Origin: Amycolatopsis japonica | Lineage (GTDB): Bacteria > Actinomycetota > Actinomycetes > Mycobacteriales > Pseudonocardiaceae | Assembly: GCF_000732925.1 (NCBI RefSeq) | Contig: NZ_CP008953.1 | Span: forward strand, 6,448,001-6,512,000 | DNA: 64,000 nt | Direction of reading: 5' to 3' | Shown: one piece after another, positions 59,857-64,000 of the stretch | Position numbering within the stretch: position 1 is the stretch's first letter | How the letters are laid out: every line of letters starts with the position of its first letter | Position numbers and translations under genes: made by a program | The notes under the pieces: generated by a model | Told to the model about the DNA's origin: nothing | What the model saw: only the letters and a program-made list of their open reading frames with translations | Database searches by the model: none

Positions 59857-61245
59857 ATGAGCGAATCCCCAGCGAGCACAGCCCGCTGGCGTGCCATAAA
59901 TCGCCGTGGAGCCGTAAGTCTCTCAGTTGCAGGATATAAGGCGATCCGCAACGAGGTCACGCTCGACATTGCTCCACTAACGCTAATTTCAGGCGCAAAC
60001 AGCTCAGGAAAATCGAGCTTCATGCAGCCATTTTTAATGTTGAAGCAAACGGTCGAAGCGCAATTTGATCCGGGCGCATTGCTAATACATGGGCCAAATG
60101 TACAGCTGACCTCTTGGCTACAAGGTCTTAGCCGCGGCAAAAGTCGCTCCGATACAGCTGAAAGCCTAGAGGTTAAAATACAAATCGGCGCGGCGAGCGT
60201 AAAAAATACTTACTCGTACTCGCAAAATCAAGGGCTAACCCTCAACGAGAGTGAGTATGTCAACAAAGACGAAGCAATTAGAGTTGGAAAGTCAAGTACT
60301 TCAGACACGCTAATCAGGAGATTCAATCCTGAATTCATTGAGTACCAGAAGAGTCGACGGAAGCTCTGGGATTCTGAAGCCTCGGACGACACGTTTAAGC
60401 TAATCCCGTACAGGGAGCACTGCTTCTTAGACGTGGAACTCGACAACCGTAGAACCACTCGCGGAGTTGGCTTAATTAGTCAATCCGGGTTCGGCTCCTC
60501 GGACTACGCTCGGTTCCTTAGAGACATTATTCACGTCCCCGGCCTTCGAGGAAACCCGGAGCGCACATACACGAGTTCAGCAGCCGGCGTGCGATACCCA
60601 GGGACAATGGAGCTATACGTGGCCAGCGTTATCCATAAATGGGGCTCGGAAGACGCTCACGGAAAGGCAAAACTGACGGCGCTTGGAGAGGACCTCAGAC
60701 ACCTTGGCCTCACCTGGAAGGTGAAGGCACAACGTATCGACGACGTACGTCTTGAGCTACTAGTTGCCCGCATGCCTTCACCTCAATCCAGCGGCGCAAA
60801 TGACTTGGTAAACATTGCCGATGTAGGGTTCGGCGTCAGTCAAACTCTTCCGATATTGGTGGCGCTGCACGCCGCTAGAATGAACCAAATCGTTTATATT
60901 GAACAGCCTGAGACGCACCTTCACCCCAAAGCGCAGACAAGACTAGGTGAGGTTATTGTAGCCGCGTCGATGCGCGGCGTCCGCGTCATAGTGGAAACGC
61001 ATAGCTCCCTTCTACTCCGATCCATCCAGACATCCATTGCCCGCGGATTGATTAGTCCTGACCGAGTATCACTGAATTGGTTTTCAAGGGATTCCCAGAC
61101 GGGGTTTACCCAGGTCGAAAAAGCTGAATTGGATAAGCTTGGCCGCTTCGGCGGATGGCCTGTCGACTTCGATGAAGTTGCCGACGAAGCCGATTGGGAA
61201 TTTTTGAACGCAGTGCAGGAGGCGTCGGAAAATGAAGCCGAGTAG
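59857..61245 (+). CDS. AAA15-type ATPase with DUF3696 C-terminus, defence candidate
   Basis: 462 residues. Walker A GANSSGKSS (46-54), ABC-like signature region NIADVGFGVSQTLPIL (319-334), Walker B IVYIEQPETHLHP (345-357) and H-loop ETHSS (380-384). The C-terminus (LNWFSRDSQTGFTQVEKAELDKLGRFGGWPVDFDE) is DUF3696-like. No Toprim nuclease is attached, unlike OLD proteins. Codons are AT-rich relative to the rest of the window, pointing to transfer. It overlaps the PIN gene by 14 bases, so the two are coupled. By analogy with other ATPase-effector pairs it may be the sensor of a phage-defence module; that is inference. Confidence 0.88.
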   Translation: MSESPASTARWRAINRRGAVSLSVAGYKAIRNEVTLDIAPLTLISGANSSGKSSFMQPFLMLKQTVEAQFDPGALLIHGPNVQLTSWLQGLSRGKSRSDTAESLEVKIQIGAASVKNTYSYSQNQGLTLNESEYVNKDEAIRVGKSSTSDTLIRRFNPEFIEYQKSRRKLWDSEASDDTFKLIPYREHCFLDVELDNRRTTRGVGLISQSGFGSSDYARFLRDIIHVPGLRGNPERTYTSSAAGVRYPGTMELYVASVIHKWGSEDAHGKAKLTALGEDLRHLGLTWKVKAQRIDDVRLELLVARMPSPQSSGANDLVNIADVGFGVSQTLPILVALHAARMNQIVYIEQPETHLHPKAQTRLGEVIVAASMRGVRVIVETHSSLLLRSIQTSIARGLISPDRVSLNWFSRDSQTGFTQVEKAELDKLGRFGGWPVDFDEVADEADWEFLNAVQEASENEAE

Positions 61246-61762
61246 TCACGTCCTACTTGATGCGTGCGTAGCGCGCTCAGTCAGCGAAAACAATTCAGAT
61301 CTATTGGCAAACACTCATAAAATAATACTTCGACTTAAAGCAGGAAGGATCGGGGTGTGCATGACCCCCGATCTTCAGTCTGAGTGGCAGCGACATGCGA
61401 CAAGATTCATGACCAGATGGCTTGCCAACATGGAGCAGCGTTGCCGAGTTCGACGAGAGCGCGATCGACGACTTGCAGACCTCCGAGAATCCATCACTAA
61501 CCATGTAAAGCAGCAGGAAAAGCGCATGGTTATATTAAAAGATGTTCACATCACAGAAGCTGCGATCTACCTAGACGTCGCCGTCTTCTCGTTCGATGAT
61601 ACACAACGCCGCGTCCTAGCAGAACTATATCCTCACTACAGCCGACTCGGGGCAATTCAATGGTTCAATCCCGAGCGCGACGCCGAAAGCTCCACTTCGT
61701 GGCTACAGAGCGAGGGGCACGATATGAACACCGGTCGAATATCTAAATTCAATGGCAAATAA
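61232..61762 (+). CDS. PIN-like nuclease domain protein, partner of the ATPase
   Basis: 176 residues. The acidic residues of a PIN RNase are visible: Asp10 (VLLDACV), Glu51 (LQSEWQRH) and Asp104 with Asp122/123 in KDVHITEAAIYLDVAVFSFDDTQRRVL, which is the classic PIN pattern. The middle (58-100) is a basic helical stretch. It would cleave RNA or DNA when released or activated. AT-rich like its partner. No antitoxin-like small gene is seen, so it is not a VapBC pair. ATG 61232. Confidence 0.8.
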   Translation: MKPSSHVLLDACVARSVSENNSDLLANTHKIILRLKAGRIGVCMTPDLQSEWQRHATRFMTRWLANMEQRCRVRRERDRRLADLRESITNHVKQQEKRMVILKDVHITEAAIYLDVAVFSFDDTQRRVLAELYPHYSRLGAIQWFNPERDAESSTSWLQSEGHDMNTGRISKFNGK

Positions 61763-61803
61763 GATAGACTCAACAACATCTTGCGCCGACACAGTAGCAG
61801 ACC

Positions 61804-62274
61804 CTACGAGAAGAACGGCGATGGGCGTTCAGCTAGAGCGTGATCGATTCGAAGCTTAATCGAGTCATGAATTTCTAGCTGGAATACTTCACAATCCGCT
61901 ACCCAAGCAGCTTCCTTACTTTCAGCGCTAGTACGCAGCGTCCCGCCGATCGCTTTCGCGCGGAAGCAGATCGAGAACTCTTGCCGCACCTCGCCATCGT
62001 CGTACGCGATGACGTGGTTCGGGTTCGAGTACAGCCCGATCACCCCGGTCACCTCACACTCAATCCCGGTCTCCTCCCGCACCTCCCGCACAGCGGCCTG
62101 CGACAACGTCTCACCGAGCTCAAGCTGCCCACCAGGGATCGAGTACAGGTCGTTGTCCGTCCGCCGGATCATGAGAATCCGGCCCTCGTCGTCCTGGATG
62201 AACACGGACACAGCGACCGCGATGCTGTTCGCCTTCGGCGCGTTGGGATCGTTGAGGTAGTCGACGCGTGCCAT
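61804..62274 (-). CDS. Nudix hydrolase
   Basis: 156 residues. The Nudix box is complete: GGQLELGETLSQAAVREVRE followed by ETGIE (G-x5-E-x7-R-E-x-x-E-E). It hydrolyses nucleoside diphosphates linked to a group X; substrate unknown. In pSAM2, Pif is a Nudix protein that blocks redundant transfer, a precedent for islands. It lies 10 bases after the XRE gene, so they are an operon. Confidence 0.93.
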   Translation of the reverse strand: MARVDYLNDPNAPKANSIAVAVSVFIQDDEGRILMIRRTDNDLYSIPGGQLELGETLSQAAVREVREETGIECEVTGVIGLYSNPNHVIAYDDGEVRQEFSICFRAKAIGGTLRTSAESKEAAWVADCEVFQLEIHDSIKLRIDHALAERPSPFFS

Positions 62275-62284
62275 GGGTGGCCTC

Positions 62285-63028
62285 CTAGAAGGTGGCGGGC
62301 TTGGCGAGGTTCCAGACGGCTTCGAAGCTCTCCGAGTAGGTCTCGAAGAGGTCCCCGGCGGATAGCCGGCGGAGGTGCAGGGACGGGGCGTGGGCTCCCT
62401 GGAAGCCGTAGACGTGCGTGTTGATGATCATCTCGTCGTCGAAGCGGAAGATCGAGTTGTAGAGCGTGGTGTCGTGGAAGCGCATCTCCACTCCGTTCAC
62501 TCGGACCAGCGGCCGGTAGAACGCCAGTGCGTTGCGGATGCGCGACGCGAGCGTCCCGTCGCCCAGTTGCTCCTCGGCCCCGCGCAGAGCGACGCTATCG
62601 CTGGAGGGATCACCGAACAGCAGGCGGACCCGCGCTCCCGCAGCGGCTTTGGCGGTCAGGTCCTTGACGAACCGCGGGCGCTCCACCAGGAACAGCCCGG
62701 CGTGGACCAGGACTTCAACAGTGCCCGACGCTTCCTTGATCAGCCGGTCCCACAGCTCGACCGGAATGACATTGCGGTGCGGGAACACTTGCACGACCTC
62801 GGCGGCTGCCGTCTCCGCCTTGCGCTCCGGGGCTACCGAGTCCGGCCAGAGGTAGGTCTCGGACTCGCGCGCCATCGCGGCGATCTTGTGGCGGTGCTTC
62901 GGGTACGGCGTCCGCCCCTTGGTGATCCACCGTTCCACGGTCTTCTGATCGACCCCGGTGGCATCGGCGACCTGCTCCAGCGAGAAGCCGTTACGCAGCA
63001 AGGCGTCCCGAAGGCGTTCGTTCGGCAT
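62285..63028 (-). CDS. XRE-type regulator with C-terminal PLD-like domain (DUF5919-like)
   Basis: 247 residues. The helix-turn-helix lies at residues 1-40 (RLRDALLRNGFSLEQVADATGVDQKTVERWITKG). The C-terminal part has VEVLVHAGLFLVERPRFVKDLTAKAAAGARVRLLFGDPSSDSV and RFHDTTLYNSIFRFDDEMIINTHVYG, a phospholipase-D-like fold (one half without a full HxKxxxxD). ATG 63028, GGAG upstream. Its operator is probably in the 63048-63090 repeats. Confidence 0.85.
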   Translation of the reverse strand: MPNERLRDALLRNGFSLEQVADATGVDQKTVERWITKGRTPYPKHRHKIAAMARESETYLWPDSVAPERKAETAAAEVVQVFPHRNVIPVELWDRLIKEASGTVEVLVHAGLFLVERPRFVKDLTAKAAAGARVRLLFGDPSSDSVALRGAEEQLGDGTLASRIRNALAFYRPLVRVNGVEMRFHDTTLYNSIFRFDDEMIINTHVYGFQGAHAPSLHLRRLSAGDLFETYSESFEAVWNLAKPATF

Positions 63029-63047
63029 CCGTGCTCCAGGGACTTGT

Positions 63048-63090
63048 AGGGACGTCTTCGACCGTACCAAGGACGTCCCAAGATGTCCTT
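63048..63090. promoter_or_regulatory. Repeat cluster between divergent genes (candidate operator)
   Basis: GGGACGTCTT (63049-63058), AAGGACGTCCC (63069-63079) and AAGATGTCCTT (63080-63090) are related half-sites, the first and second inverted. They sit between the XRE gene and the small plus-strand gene. Likely bound by the XRE protein. Confidence 0.6.
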
Positions 63091-63151
63091 CCGTGAGGTG
63101 ATCACGTCTCCGCCGTTGCCGAAAACTGACGGCGTCGAGAGGGAGGGATTG

Positions 63152-63391
63152 ATGAAGACCGAGCCGCAGACCCTGCGTGACGCGCACACCGACGCGGCGA
63201 GCCGACGCCCTCGGCCGGAGGCGGATGCATCGGAGTGGCTGACGTTCCACCGGGCCAACGCCCGCATGTACCGAGAGGTATCCGAGGTGGACCGGTGGCA
63301 TCACCACGAACTCAGGTACTGGGTGGGTTTCGAGGAACGCAAGGCCGAGGAGCTAGCCGCACGAATCGCTGCAGCCATAACCAGCTCGTGA
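63152..63391 (+). CDS. Small AMED_5909-like protein
   Basis: 79 residues. The central stretch EWLTFHRANARMYREVSEVDRWHHHELRYWVGFEERKAEEL is His/Arg/Trp-rich and matches my memory of the AMED_5909 family of Amycolatopsis, usually found with XRE genes. Function unknown. GGGAGGG precedes the ATG. Confidence 0.75.
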   Translation: MKTEPQTLRDAHTDAASRRPRPEADASEWLTFHRANARMYREVSEVDRWHHHELRYWVGFEERKAEELAARIAAAITSS

Positions 63392-63430
63392 GTGGTACAG
63401 ACGGTTCTAACCGTCCGTACCACTCACGAG
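63385..63430. terminator. Hairpin after lpd
   Basis: 22-base arms (63385-63406 and 63409-63430, one mismatch) with a CT loop; four bases from the lpd stop. Likely its terminator. The last 7 bases overlap the small-protein gene and the right direct repeat. Confidence 0.75.
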
Positions 63431-63433
63431 GGC

Positions 63434-64000
<567 letters not shown>

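Noticed and set aside
59557-59860. Protein-coding gene left of the ATPase
   Set aside because: The frames use TTG/GTG starts, have Arg/Gly-rich random composition, include a palindrome and show no domain.
61232-61762. VapC toxin of a VapBC pair
   Set aside because: The gene is longer than a VapC, and the upstream partner is a 462-residue ATPase, not a small DNA-binding antitoxin.

Overview
The window is high-GC chromosomal DNA of an actinomycete. Codon use, the mycothiol-type and F420 genes, the rRNA spacers and the style of the intergenic repeats suggest Pseudonocardiaceae, most likely Amycolatopsis or a close relative. This genus call is an inference from gene content and gene style; no alignment was run.

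Left part (1-16.7 kb). A locus for an azoline-type modified peptide (TOMM/RiPP) lies on the minus strand: a fused leader-binding/YcaO cyclodehydratase and a SagB-type dehydrogenase, followed by an AraC regulator and a DUF1702 + CRTAC1 pair of the kind known from enediyne cassettes. A divergent plus-strand set holds a SARP activator, an HxlR-SCP2 protein, a histidine-rich membrane protein and a CopC-CopD fusion. No precursor peptide is visible. After a mycothiol-dependent (DinB-fold) enzyme, a DivIVA-like coiled coil and a YCII protein comes a copper regulon. csoR faces copZ, a 54-residue histidine-rich membrane peptide and copA, chained by two GTGA overlaps, and a perfect CsoR-type operator sits between copZ and divergent cobF.

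rRNA (17.0-22.2 kb). One complete rrn operon (16S-23S-5S, minus strand) with a strong terminator. It is preceded by a 21-bp periodic repeat array and paired palindromes.

Middle (22.6-44.6 kb). This part holds a hydrolase/SDR pair, a transposase-derived protein with a broken catalytic triad, and fbiC (deazaflavin core of F420). It also holds a compact three-gene operon (HalD-like 2OG oxygenase, methyltransferase, carnitine acyltransferase) that looks like an uncharacterised pathway making and acylating a hydroxylated, methylated amino acid. Assorted lipoproteins, membrane proteins, regulators, oxidoreductases, a histidine-kinase remnant, an orphan PstS-like protein with a candidate PHO box, and a subtilase with Glu in place of the catalytic His follow.

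Right part (44.8-64 kb). A Pst-like ABC transporter (pstC-pstA-pstB) is flanked by two binding-protein-like proteins anchored by C-terminal membrane helices and by a pseudo-sortase that has lost its His, Cys and Arg. Next come a WYL regulator divergent from an epoxide hydrolase plus AlkZ-type DNA glycosylase, and small FHA, PH and membrane genes. From about 59.27 to 63.44 kb lies an apparent genomic island flanked by a 26-bp direct repeat that overlaps the 3' end of lpd. It carries an AT-rich two-gene AAA-ATPase + PIN nuclease module (a candidate defence system), a Nudix gene, an XRE/PLD-like regulator and a small AMED_5909-like protein. The window ends inside lpd.
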